Assembly (NCBI GenBank): GCA_933822405.4
Contig: CAKOGP040000001.1
Span: 1,656,822 to 1,720,821, forward strand
DNA from: Cylindrotheca closterium
Lineage: Eukaryota > Bacillariophyta > Bacillariophyceae > Bacillariales > Bacillariaceae
Length of the DNA: 64,000 nt
Direction: 5' to 3'
This document shows, one piece after another, positions 24,601-35,696 of the stretch. Each line of letters starts with the position of its first letter. The first letter of the stretch is position 1. Both the position numbers and the translations under genes were made by a program. The notes beneath the pieces were generated by a model. The model was not told the origin of the DNA and ran no database searches. It saw only the letters and a program-made list of their open reading frames with translations.

Positions 24601-27600
24601 TGTCGGAGAGGCTGCCATCCAGATTAAGGTTCAACCAAGGTTTAGACCCATATTTCAAGGAATCCAAAGCAATGGCCATCGAGAGAGTTGCTTTCCACCT
24701 TAGACTCACTACACCAATGGGATCAGTGCTTGCGACCTTAGCGTACTCAACAAGATCTCTGGACGGGAGTATGCACTCGAAGGACTCGGCATCAGCTTTG
24801 AGAGTTAGTTTTACGTCTCGCGGGGATCCAAGTAGTTTAGAGAGCGCATTTTCTTTCGGTACTTTTGACTTTACATCTGGCAAGGTCGCTCTTGACTGCA
24901 ACGTTGATTTCACAACTTGGCTCACGGTGAGCAAGGAGGCCACAAATGATGGTACAGGTAGACACTGAATGCGACCCCAATGGATATTGAGTGTCGCAGC
25001 AGTCGGACCGTCAGATTGCTTGTAGGAAAACAGCTCCACACTGAGAAAAAATGGATTCTGACTACCGTTTCTTTCTCTTCCAGTGGGATCTTCGCCCAAT
25101 ACCCGTATTCCATGGACGGAAGAAAAATCAATTAACGAGAATTCTCGGATAGAAAGAGATACGGCTGTTGATGGGTTGCTAGAAAACTCAATTTGCAGTT
25201 CTTTCTGTTGGAGCGAAAAGAGGGGTTTCGCACTTGAAATTGGACGCGATTCAGCTTCTTTTAAAACAATGCACTCAATCGCCTCAACACTGACAGACAA
25301 TAGGCGTGGGGTTGTTGAGGAATCCGATTGGGCCGATGGCGTAGGTTCTACCTTCTTGACGTTCACCTTTGCAGTCTTTGTAGCTGTCTTTGTGGCTGCT
25401 ACAACTTGTTGCAGTTTTTCTTTCGTACCAGCCAAGAGACTGATAACAGGAGCCGACAAGTTGGCATTTATTGGGGTAATCTTGACACTAACTCGTACTT
25501 CTTCCTCAGATAGATGCTCTTTTGGCAGCTTCTCCCAAACGAAAAGATCCATGTATGGTTTTACCTCATTCAAACGGGAGTCGTTCGGGATTTGCAGCTG
25601 AATCTCGTCCATTTCCTGGATTCCAGATGTTGCAGGGCTCGTTGTGAGCGATATATCGCTCGCCACTGTGAAGGGTTCCACAATAGGCCACTCATCAACG
25701 GTACGTATGGCAGTTATGTCAGCAAGTGCAACTTGTGAAGACAGGCTTTTTCGACCCAAGGTAGATCCTTGTAATGATGCAACTACTGTAAATGCAACAA
25801 CCATACTGCTACCACCATCATTCCGCCAGTTCTGTTCCGCCTCGTGGAAGGCTATTGCAATTCTTCGAAGGGAAATATCGCACCGAAATCGAAGAGGGAT
25901 TTTAGGATCTGCTCCCTTGGATTTGGCGGATGGCTTTGTGGGCGAAATGTATGCCTTCTTCGTGGCCTCTTCCAATTCACCGATGCTTCCGACAAAACCC
26001 CGGACTCCTGTGGGAGAAGATGCAATATTTATCGGGTTCAGTCTCACACCGATGTGAACATTCCGGACAATATCATTTAATGACGGAGACTCATTTCTCA
26101 ATTTCGGTTTCCCCATGCCCAATACCCAACCGCCGGTCTCGTGAGAAGGGACAAGTTCGGTCCTGACTCTCGTCTGAATAAGGGAGGTATACGCATCACG
26201 ACGCCCAAAGAGTTCACCGCCAAAACCAGACTCTAGGTTTTCAACTTCCAGAATCTGGACGTTCGTGCATTGTAGATCTAACTGGAGCTTATTTTTCAGA
26301 TGTGACTCCATGTGGACAAGGCGTGCCGACAATTCGGAAATAGCAAACGCACTGACTACCCTTTTCTTTTGCCGCAAAACCATCCGAACTGAAGACAACC
26401 GCAAAGCGATATCAGCTAGACTCCCAGTTGTTGGTATGATTGACTTGCCACTGCTCTCGTCGTTTGTATCCTTGTCGGCATGGTCAGGGGTAGCCCGTTC
26501 ATCTTTGGAAACGTTCTCGCCAGTTTTCTTTCTTCTTGATAGAAACGACAGGACTGGTGAGATGTGTTGCTCACAAGGCGATGCCTCGATATCACCAAGG
26601 ACCAATCGCAATTTCTTGCTTTTCGTAATACGGTCCGACGAAGAGTCTTTCTGGTGTTGAGTGACGTGAAAGGCACCACGGATGAACTTATCTTCCATCG
26701 ATCTTGACACAAGGTGCGGGAAGTGAGACGGAAGTAATGTATCAGGACCACCGCAAGAGAGAAGGAGAAAAGAAGTTTCTTCATTTTTGTAGCCAGACAA
26801 TACCTCCATTTGGTCCATGGAAAAATAAAGTTTCATGTCTTGACGCCGCTTTGACAATGCGACGGCAGTATCCTCTGCTACTAGCTTGATCATCGAGTGT
26901 TGGCTTTCAAGATGTGTGCCTTGTTCTGCCTCCTCTTCAAGTTGTAGAATGATTTCTATCTTTCCTACGAGAACTGAACCCTGAAATAGCTCTCGATTTA
27001 GATTGCGAGTGAGATTGTGAGTGTTGCTAGCTCGGGTTATGGAGTCTCGCCGATGTCTCGCATCCAAAATTGCTCTCACTGCTCGTGCATGATGATCCGC
27101 AATTCTCGTCACTTGGCTTCTGTCCTCGAATGCGCCCACTTTTTCGTTGCTAGAGACTTCTTGGTTGGGACGAATACCGTCGAGCATAGACGAAAGGTCA
27201 GCATGAAGAGCTTTCAGAATGTTCAATTCTGCAACAGCTCTCGATATTTCAACCTTCGAAGCTGCCCCCATGCCTTGGCTCTCACTATGTGCACTGTGAT
27301 TACCCAAGTCAGAGCTTCCGCCATTTTCTGTGGCCTCTCGTGGTTTATTCAATATCCTCTCTGTCCTGACAATTCCTTCTTCTAATTCATTCAAAACTTT
27401 CATTTGCCCTCCAGCAGACATCACAGAATGAAAAGAATCGTCATCACTACCTTCACTTTCACCAAAAGATTCATCAGCTTCGCTTATACCTTGATTTAGA
27501 TTCGCAAGGTTTTCGGCACTCAGGTAGATTCCAGATACATTCTTCCGTCCCACAAAAGAACCATCTGAATTTGATGATGTTTCAGATATTGAAATCGACC

Positions 27601-30600
27601 GTTTTCTCCTACTACGGCCACCTCGGAGAGATCGGCTGTCAGCATCAATTACACTCTCGGTATCTGTTATCCAATTGTCATCAAACCATCGGGCAGAAGT
27701 ATTGCTCATCGAATCATACCCATCGTCGGCATCAAAAAATTCTCCTTCGTCCACTTGACTCAGTGAGGCTGAGTCATCCCAGATGTCTGTTTCAATCTGA
27801 GATTGCGAAATCTGATTGCCAATTTGGTCATCGAGAACTCCAAGTCGCGAAGGGAAGTGATTCAAAGAGCTGTTTCCAAGTTTAGCGGAGTGAACAAGTG
27901 TAATTCCTTTCCAGATGCGAAGCAGTTTTGCGAAGTGCATTATCGAGCTTTCGTTCAGATTCAATGTCACATGGTCAATCAATGTACTCGCTTTTAGCTT
28001 GCAGATGGTATGATCTGATGGTAGTATTGATTTCTTGATTGTAGTTGATATTCCAAAGCTAGGAGAAAGCTCATGTGGATCCACCCCTTTTGTAGTTATC
28101 TTCCCTGTCTGCAAGCGAAATACGTAGACATCATAAAAGATCTCATTCATTTGCATTCCAGCATCTCTCGTTTTGGACTTGCATCCAACAGAGTTATCAT
28201 CACCACCGTCGTAGCGAAAGGAAAAACCATCCTCGTAAGGCGCGGCGCCGGTACGCGACTTTGCCCTACTCCCAATTGATATGGCCGATGAGATAGATGT
28301 GGTTCTCTTCGGATTCGGAGTACCAACCTCAAAGCGATACTTCATTGGCGACGGTCCAATTTCCGAACCAACGGCCGAACTATCGTCCATTCCGCCCATC
28401 GTGCGCATCATTGTCATCATGCTGTCGGTCTCATTGTTTTCTACGACTACCGAAGAATTTCGAAGATTCGAACAAGATACTCCAGCAAGCTTGGCTGTCT
28501 TAACAGATGCAGAACCCAAATCAATAAAAATATCCCATCCGTCACCATCGCTGATTCGAATTTTGGGGCATTCAATAGATATGTCAACGTCAATACTTTT
28601 GTGGTCCTCCACACCATATTCTGCCTTTGCTCGACGCCCAAAATTTCCCAGCGCTAGCGAGTTAACGTAGGCCATCGAAAGGTCTTTCCAGAAATCAGCA
28701 ACTTTCGGCAGGCCTGATAACTGTTTAGCGATCGCTTGCAGATTTCGAATCCACTTCGAGTTCGGGGTTAGGTATACTTCCATAGAATTTACGAAAACAA
28801 TCACTTCCAGGTCGCAGGCGGATGGAGCAGGCGGATGCTTTGTTATTGCAACCTGTAAAAATGGGCTGTCTTCAGTGGCTTGCTCAGGATCCCCAATACT
28901 ATTACCAGGGTCAACCCTGGTTGCTTGACTGGATATCACGAAGTCACCAATATTTGCACCAATTTCCAAACCAAGTACATCCATTACCGATAGATGATAA
29001 TCAATAGTCTTGTAGTCACCCTTCAAGGCCGTCTTCGTGTGGACATGAAGACTTTTGAATTCGAGAAACTTGTTGTGGAGTCGACGTAGTGGTCTCTCAT
29101 CTTTTGTTAGGTGCGACGGAGCAAAGACAGAGGCACTAACTTCTTGCAACCGAAGGCTAAAATCTACTGCAGTCTGCAGTCTATTTCGAAGCAGAGGCGC
29201 GGCAGTCTTCTGTTTATCTTCATTCAGCAATTCTAGAAGTCGATCGAACTCTTTCCTCGTGTCTGAGTCGTCTGCAACTTTCGCCAAAGAGCTACTCCAC
29301 CACGATCCTTCATTTTTTACTTCATTTCCACCATTTTGAGAATTGTTGTTAATTGGCCTACCACCTCGCATGTTGACGATCGCTCGAAAAAGAATAATGT
29401 CACCTACAGAAAGATCTCCGATTTTGCCATCCTCCAATGCCTGTAGCTCGACGAATTCTTCTAATTTCACTGCATCTTGTTCTTGCAATTGTAACGGGAC
29501 ACTAGATTTCGCATCAGAGGTGAGTGTTGTGCTGTCATTCCCTTCTTCTATTGAACTCTCAAACGACTTCTGCGCCTTAAGCAAAGCGATTGGGTGGTTA
29601 TTGAGACTCAAAATAGCAGCTTTTTCTTCAAGCTTCCCGTTTGGATGAAGAACTTTCTTTTCGTATAACATCATATACCGTTGCCGGGCTTTAAATCCTT
29701 CTCCAAAACGAGTCCTCGACCAGCGCATAAAGTTTTCTTTCAGCTGGTACCTTATCACACGTGCTGCATAATGCCACCAGGCTCGAGAATCCTCTTTCAC
29801 GCTTACGAGAGGTCGGAATCTTCGATACTTCTTCACGAATTGATGATTTTTAATTTCGCGATATAGACGAAGAATCTGAACACACTGGAAGTCTCTCAGC
29901 TGAGTTGACACTTCATCTATGACAATGGTAGCAGATAACGCCGGCCTCCGCGTGAGATCATTTGGAGTCGTTGACAGATCCAAATACATCATACCATCAA
30001 CTGGCAGTAGGATATATGTATGATTCGGGGCATGGACGCGTCTCGAGGGCGACGCAATCAAACTAGCCCTCCGAGATATAGTTGAGTGCAGCTTTTGTGC
30101 AACAATCTGAGCTTCATCGGATATTTGATGAAAAAGTGAGTTTTCTTCAGGGAGATCTGGGATATAATCGCAAACGTTCCAATACGCAGCAAAGTGATTG
30201 AGCTGCACAACCTTTTTCACGACATCTCCGCCAGTTCCGCTCACTTCGTTGTGATGTAGATGCATGCTTTCCATAGATACGCCGAAGGCATATGGATTTG
30301 CAGGATCCGATTCTACGTCTTCTATCCGTACATGTAGATCTCGTATGTGAATGTGAAGTTTGTCCATAATCTGCTGCAGAAGACCACTGGTTATTCGCTG
30401 CTTCACGCTGTCGGTAAAGCTTGTCTTCGACGAGTTGGACTCCCCGTTGAATGAGTATGTCGATTTCATGAGCTTCTTTCTTCGATTTTCAACTTCGCCC
30501 ACTCGAAGTGCGACATCATCGAAATCAAACTTTGTTTTGACCAGTAAGGTGATGCCATCGAGCACAACCACAACGACGCCTTCATCCCTACTCCTATCCG

Positions 30601-30868
30601 TTGATTGGATTGGATTCGACATTTGTGCCCAAGGTATTGTGATCTCAACTTTACGAATGTTACATTGCACTATTTCAAATGGCTGCCCCTTCTTCTGCAA
30701 CTTCTCGTTGATAACATCTTTCTTCAATTCGATGTTTGAAAGAGTGATGTATCCGCTCCACACCCCCAGCTGAGCGGAAGTGGATGCTCCATTTTTTGCA
30801 AGCGATTCTTCAGTGAAGTATTTGGACAAAAAATCACCAAGCGCTTTGCTGACAAGGCGCTCGAACAT
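18642..30868 (-). CDS. VPS13: VPS13-like bridge lipid-transfer protein
   Basis: Two exons, 30868-23132 and 23051-18642, split by one 80-bp phase-0 intron; 4,048 residues. The N-terminus (MFERLVSKALGDFLSKYF, then LGVWSGYITLSNIELKKD) is the Chorein_N cap of VPS13/ATG2 proteins. Repeating beta-rich RBG segments fill the middle, interrupted by long acidic, Ser-rich insertions (~950-1,200). The intron falls inside APHWIRNESGL, the start of the VAB/SHR-BD adaptor-binding region. A second VAB landmark, PFRLENQTMHPLYFGQS with LLPYQSADFAWDEPEL, lies near residue 3,320. The extreme C-terminus (FMVTSERAFLLNG...CTVEWEATF) resembles the PH-like domain of VPS13. By homology it channels bulk phospholipids at membrane contact sites. 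Which VPS13 subtype it is cannot be decided here. Confidence 0.9.
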
Positions 30869-31119
30869 TTCGTGGTATGTGGGAGAATCGGCTGTTGTCT
30901 AGCTCATGAACATTTGGATGGCTTGAAAGATGATAGTTTGGATTTTGAAGTTTAACTGTTGAACGTTGATCAGGTCGTCCAGATATTTTGGCAGCTGATC
31001 ACCTGTCGGGCTTCCGTTAAACCAGTAGTCGAATGGTTCGGATGAAGACAAATCAAAATTTGTGAAGTGAGCCTCCTACTGTAGGACTATTTGCTATTGT
31101 AACGGATTCATTATACTGT
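30869..31119. other. Spacer upstream of VPS13-like gene
   Basis: 251 bp between the VPS13 start and the 3' end of the ABC transporter gene, both on the minus strand. It should hold the VPS13 promoter. Nothing distinctive was seen. Confidence 0.4.
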
Positions 31120-33437
31120 CTACAAATTCGATACACTTTTGAGTGTTGATTGCAAATCCACCTTGGTCTTCTCGATCGGTTCAAACGAGTGGTCTTCCTC
31201 GCCATTTAATCTCAGTCTGGAGTCGTGGTAGGCTAGAAGACTTGGCCGATGCCCAACACTGATGTAAGTAAGGCCTGGGGCAGAGAGCTTCCCATTCCCT
31301 GAAAGCGTTTTCGTGGCCATGTTGCGCAGCAAAGTATACATCCTTGCTTCAGCTACCATGTCTAGAGCCGAAGTGGCTTCGTCCAAGATTACAAGTTGAG
31401 GTTGATTCACCAGCACACGGCCAAAAGCAAGTCTCTGCTGTTCTCCAAGAGAAAGTGTGTTGCTCCAATCTAATGTTGTCTGGAGTCCCTTGACTGGGTC
31501 ACCGTCTCCGGCTCTAGCAGCTAGTTGACCAAGATCCACCTTTTCAAGAACTTCTAGAAGATCCTCGTCCGTCAACCTTTGCTTGAGAATATGAGAACGA
31601 CTTTCTACATGGCCCTTTGGATAGTCTTCTGCTTCTATGTATTCCAAGCTTGGATACAATAGTTGATCTTTCAGACTACCCAAAGGACAGTATGGTCGTT
31701 GAGGCAAGAAATAAATATCCTCACTAGATGGAATGCTGATTTGTCCGTTTCCATCCGACCACAGTCCCGCAATCGCACGCAGAAGACTAGACTTTCCTGC
31801 TCCGGAATTTCCAACAATCAACAGATTTTCTCCCTCTGCTAGCTTCATACTCAAATTGCGTATCAAGAAGCGTTTCTTGTCCGGTGTGCACAGGTCCAAA
31901 TGCTCGATTTGAAAAATAGATCCTTCTAAAGATTCCTCACATTGTTTGAGGGCGATCTTCCCAATGTTCTCGTTCGAAGTAGTTTGATTGGTCCCTTGTA
32001 CCATCGAGATTTCGTCTTCCTTGAGTGTTTCATTTGCAAGCTGCAGCAAAGGGTAGGATTCATCACCTCGTGCAGGGTCGGCACTTCGCATGGCACCCAA
32101 GAAGACCGATAAACGCTCAATTCCAGCGCTGAAACGAGATAGTTGTTCAAATTGATTCACAACAATACTCAAGTCGCTCAAAATGTGATTGAATGCTCCT
32201 ACCGACTGCGAAATAACACCAAGTTCAATTGCCCCAGCAAAGTATCGTGGCGCAACGACTGCTACGGGGAGCAGTTGAATCATGAATCGGTATCCGTTCG
32301 TGAAAAACTCTAGGTTTCGCTGAGCCCCAATCAATTCCCGAGAGTTGGAGATCATTTGCTCCAATCGATTTGAGATCGCCTTGCCTTCCAAGTCTTCTCC
32401 TGCATAAAACGCAATGGATTCCGCATTGTCTCGAAGTCGGACCAAAGAGTACCGAAAGTTGGCTTCCTTGGTCAACTGCTCGTAGTTAAGTCCCACCAGA
32501 CTTTTTCCAAGGAAAGTGGTAGTGAATGTTCCAAAAGCAGCGTAGGCAACAATCGCAATAAACAATTGGGGATAGATCGAATATAGAATGAGAGAAAAGG
32601 AGACCAAGTCAATGATCGATGTCACAATGGTCAAGAACAATTGCAATGAAAATGATGTGAAAGCTTTGACATCTTCCGCAATGCGTTGATCAGGATTGTC
32701 GATTTCTCTTCCTCTTTCTAGAGAATAGTACACCCGATTCTCTTGGTACAATTGAAGAGTTCGATCGGTCATCCATTCTCTCCAGTGCACTGCCAGACGT
32801 TCTCGTTGAAATTTGTACATTGTCACAATTGGAGCTATAATGCAAATTGAAAGAGCAGACCAGTCATCAGCAAAGAATTACTATGTGCTAGAGACAAACC
32901 ACGAGATGTGCAGTACCTACCTCCAACCAAGAGCGCTCCAACATATTTTGATAGAACATTGTAGAATTCAACAGAATCTTTGGAACTAAGAGCATTCCAA
33001 AAATCTTTTCCGAGATACGAAAAGGCAACCGAAACTCCAGAGTTCAAAAGTGTCAGGCCAATCATACCAGCAAACAACCATCGTCCCGGAATACTCTCTT
33101 CATAGTAAGGAAATGCCATTTGCCAGAACTCTTTGGTTTGTGCACCGATTGTTTCCCAATCCAACTTGTGTCCTAGCTTTGACGATTTTTCAAGACCAGT
33201 GTCGGAATCATTGCCACCACCAAGAGACGCACCGAGGAAAGGATTCTTCTGTGCTATCGATGATCGTTGGAACCGCTTCGCTGAGGTCGGCGATACAAAG
33301 GCAAAAGATGCCTTTGGAAACGCCGAGAGAAACAGGACAGTAATCAGTGGTAATAGAGCGATTGATCGACTCATTCGGCCATTCATCCTTCTAGACGACA
33401 TAGACGACATAGACGACATAGACGACATAGACGACAT
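31120..33437 (-). CDS. ABCD/SbmA-type ABC half transporter, plastid-targeted
   Basis: Two exons, 33437-32921 and 32834-31120, with an 86-bp phase-1 intron; 743 residues from the first ATG. After a repeat-encoded (MSS)5 start comes a signal peptide (SIALLPLITVLFLSAFPKA) and SFAFVSP, an ASAF-like plastid motif. The membrane domain has the ABCD-type features APIVTMYKFQRERL, WREWMTDR, DNPDQRIAEDV and the EAA-like loop NAESIAFYAGED. The nucleotide-binding domain has Walker A (GNSGAGKSS, ~514-522), signature LSLGEQQRL (~634) and Walker B VILDEATSAL (~655). One membrane plus one ATPase domain makes it a half transporter that must dimerise. It resembles plant/cyanobacterial ABCD2-type proteins more than peroxisomal ones. 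Substrate unknown; fatty-acyl compounds are a guess. Confidence 0.88.
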
Positions 33438-33439
33438 AG
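33392..33439 (-). repeat. 9-bp tandem repeat encoding serial start codons
   Basis: Five full units of TAGACGACA (plus strand) plus a partial one. On the minus strand each unit reads ATG-TCN-TCN, i.e. Met-Ser-Ser, so the repeat gives five in-frame candidate start codons at the very beginning of the ABC transporter ORF. Confidence 0.9.
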
Positions 33440-33784
33440 TTGTCCAAGTTAGAAGCGTAGAAGATCTTATTGTTGACCGAGTCGTCGAAGTTGATGCGAT
33501 GACGCGGAATTCGAGTGAATTTCCACTGATTACTTTGACCCGAAAAAAGATCAGTCCGATTTGTCGTCCGTTTGATCAAGAGTACCTGGTACTGTACTGT
33601 AGGGTTTGATTGACATGATTGATCCGATAGCATTGCATCGACGCAAGGACGCTGTTCTTTGCCTGTGGTCCACAACAACTCGAAATCATCTTCAAACTTG
33701 AACCAAGGCAAAGTGTTCATCCAACCTTTGATCCATCAACGCACCAACTGATTTTATCACAAATACAGAAATTAAGTCACAATA
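33440..33784. other. Divergent promoter of ABC transporter and eIF3k genes
   Basis: 345 bp between the two start regions. Open frames cross it on both strands, but none has a recognisable product. No repeat beyond the 9-bp array was seen. Confidence 0.5.
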
Positions 33785-34444
33785 ATGCCAACTCAACAAG
33801 AAATCGAAAAACTGCTACAAAAATCGCCTTACAGTGCCTCTAACCAGGCCACATTGGAAGCTTATGTGGATGCTCAAGCCCAAGGACAAGCCCCGTATTA
33901 CCAAGATGCCAACCGATCCTTATTGAGAATCTACCAATTCTCTTCCCAATCTGCAGATCCGTCTAAAATCGCTCTAATTTTAATGTTGGCACTCTTGGAA
34001 TACCCATCCACCGACATTTTGGCATTTTCATATTTGGTTCCTGCCCGAACACAAAAAGTAGAACCGTGTGCAAGTGTCCTCAAGTGCGCCAAACTTTTGG
34101 AATCGTGCAAGTTTACAGAATTTTGGCCAGCTGTTGCAGCTATTGAAGGAGATAATCTGCTAAAGAACTTGGTAACGAATTCCACACAGAAAATGCAGAG
34201 TGCAATTTTGGAGGTATTGTCATTGACTTACAAGTCCGCTTCTGTAGCCAAGGTCAGTGAGGCTTTGAACGTCAGTTCAGCTAATGCCATTACCAAGCTG
34301 AGCCACCCCAACGTGGAATCTGTACAAGGCGACAAAATTATTTTTGTAGCATCTTCAGAAAACACCAAGAGGAATCGTGTCTTCCAAGAGGGTGTCGACT
34401 TTGGAGCCATTGCTTCCATGATGGCAAAGGTTACCGCCGAGTAA
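33785..34444 (+). CDS. EIF3K: Translation initiation factor eIF3 subunit K
   Basis: A single exon of 219 residues, nearly the length of animal eIF3k (218). The family pattern is clear: LEAYVDAQAQ, then YYQDANRSLLRIYQFS, a run of helices with LLEYPSTDILAFSYLV, and a C-terminal winged-helix part (LEVLSLTYKSASVAKVSEAL...KIIFV). In the family this is one of the PCI/HEAT-repeat subunits of the eIF3 scaffold on the 40S ribosome, often paired with eIF3l and dispensable in some organisms. The ATG context AATAATGCC follows an A-rich leader. Confidence 0.92.
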   Translation: MPTQQEIEKLLQKSPYSASNQATLEAYVDAQAQGQAPYYQDANRSLLRIYQFSSQSADPSKIALILMLALLEYPSTDILAFSYLVPARTQKVEPCASVLKCAKLLESCKFTEFWPAVAAIEGDNLLKNLVTNSTQKMQSAILEVLSLTYKSASVAKVSEALNVSSANAITKLSHPNVESVQGDKIIFVASSENTKRNRVFQEGVDFGAIASMMAKVTAE

Positions 34445-34793
34445 CGTAACGTAAAGGAAAAGGAAAGTAAAGAGAAATAGTTTTAAAAGACTCCTTAGAG
34501 GCTGGCTAGCTAGTTTGTTGTCTTTCAGGTATGGCAGGTTCCACCAAGTCGATTCCCTTTGGATATCAACTTCTTGCATCTCCTCGTTGGGTTAGATATG
34601 GTGTCAGCACACTGAACCATAAGAATCTTGCAGCATCGCTATCTGATGAGGAACATAGGATTGATGATAGCCTTCAGAGATCTTTCTTTGCGCTTGACTT
34701 TCAAATTTCGTATGCCGTTGGGTCCGGTTGAAGTCCAGCTCCAATGCAGGTCCTTTCAGCAGTAGGTACTATTAATGTCATCCTGCTGCTGGT
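34445..34793. other. Spacer between convergent eIF3k and EAPP genes
   Basis: 349 bp between converging 3' ends. A 66-residue plus-strand frame (34531-34731) has no recognisable feature and I leave it uncalled. A GGCTGGCTAGCTAG tract occurs near 34500. Confidence 0.45.
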
Positions 34794-35510
34794 TCAGGAA
34801 GATTCCAAGCACCCATGAAAATGATAAACCTCGTCCTTCATATCCAACACTGCTACTTGTGTGCTACAGTTGGCGCACAAGACGGCGAAATAATCACCCT
34901 CTGCCACATTCTTGGAAATCCCGTCAAAAGTTTCGTCCGTTTCCGTCTCAACATCGAATGGTTTGGGCACAAGTGCTTGCTGTAATTCATCATAGACCAG
35001 CTTGGAATGCCAATCCACTGCAATACCAATGACAAACATGGCTCGAAATTGATTGTAATAACGTTCATGCCGTTGACAATCCATACAAACAATCTGGAAG
35101 CAGCAAGGGCATTGCAGTTGGGCATCCGAATGTCGAGGTTTCAATACGGAAATAGTTTTGGTCTTTTTCACCCCCTCGTCGTCATAGATAACCGATATAT
35201 TTTCTTTTACGCCACCGCGCATGTGCCTGTAAACGTAGGATTCATCTTCTTCGTCTAGATTGGCACCATACAAACCATCCGCGTGAGTTGGGTCGGAAGG
35301 ATCCAACCCATAGAGTTCGTCTGTTTCTCCAATGTCAGACTCTCCGGAAACAATGGGTGCATGAAGTTGTCCGTGAGGACGATGAGGGACTACGGCGACT
35401 TCGTTAAGGTTATCTTGGTTTTCCATGGCATAGACTGAACTCTTGAAATGTGCACTGATGGTGGATGCTGTTTTCAGTTTGCATGACTGACATAGAAAAA
35501 CAATTCCCAT
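34794..35510 (-). CDS. EAPP: EAPP-like (E2F-associated phosphoprotein) zinc-binding protein
   Basis: A single exon of 238 residues from the first ATG. An in-frame ATG at 35426 gives 210 residues (MENQDNLNEVAVV) and looks closer to family N-termini. An acidic N-terminal half ends in DEEDESYVYRHMRGG. The conserved half follows: HSDAQLQCPCCFQIVCMDCQRHERYYNQFRAMFV, then VLCANCSTQVAVLDMKDEVYHFHG. The CPCC...CMDC and CANC pairs are the likely zinc ligands. Animal EAPP is nuclear and modulates E2F-driven transcription. Whether that role holds in this organism is unknown; only the fold-level match is supported. It diverges from the PPR gene over 186 bp. Confidence 0.85.
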   Translation of the reverse strand: MGIVFLCQSCKLKTASTISAHFKSSVYAMENQDNLNEVAVVPHRPHGQLHAPIVSGESDIGETDELYGLDPSDPTHADGLYGANLDEEDESYVYRHMRGGVKENISVIYDDEGVKKTKTISVLKPRHSDAQLQCPCCFQIVCMDCQRHERYYNQFRAMFVIGIAVDWHSKLVYDELQQALVPKPFDVETETDETFDGISKNVAEGDYFAVLCANCSTQVAVLDMKDEVYHFHGCLESS

Positions 35511-35696
35511 GACGCATTCGACTCAATGTTCGCGCGATCCTCGCGTGACGACGATGTCCACAAAACAAAATCAAATCGAACCAAGTGATTTCCAATCGAT
35601 CAATGTCACACTCCCAGCCTTTGACTGCGAGAAGACTCCCCAAGATACCCACAGAACCACAGAGCTATTCAATTCAATATATTGTGCTACTCGACA

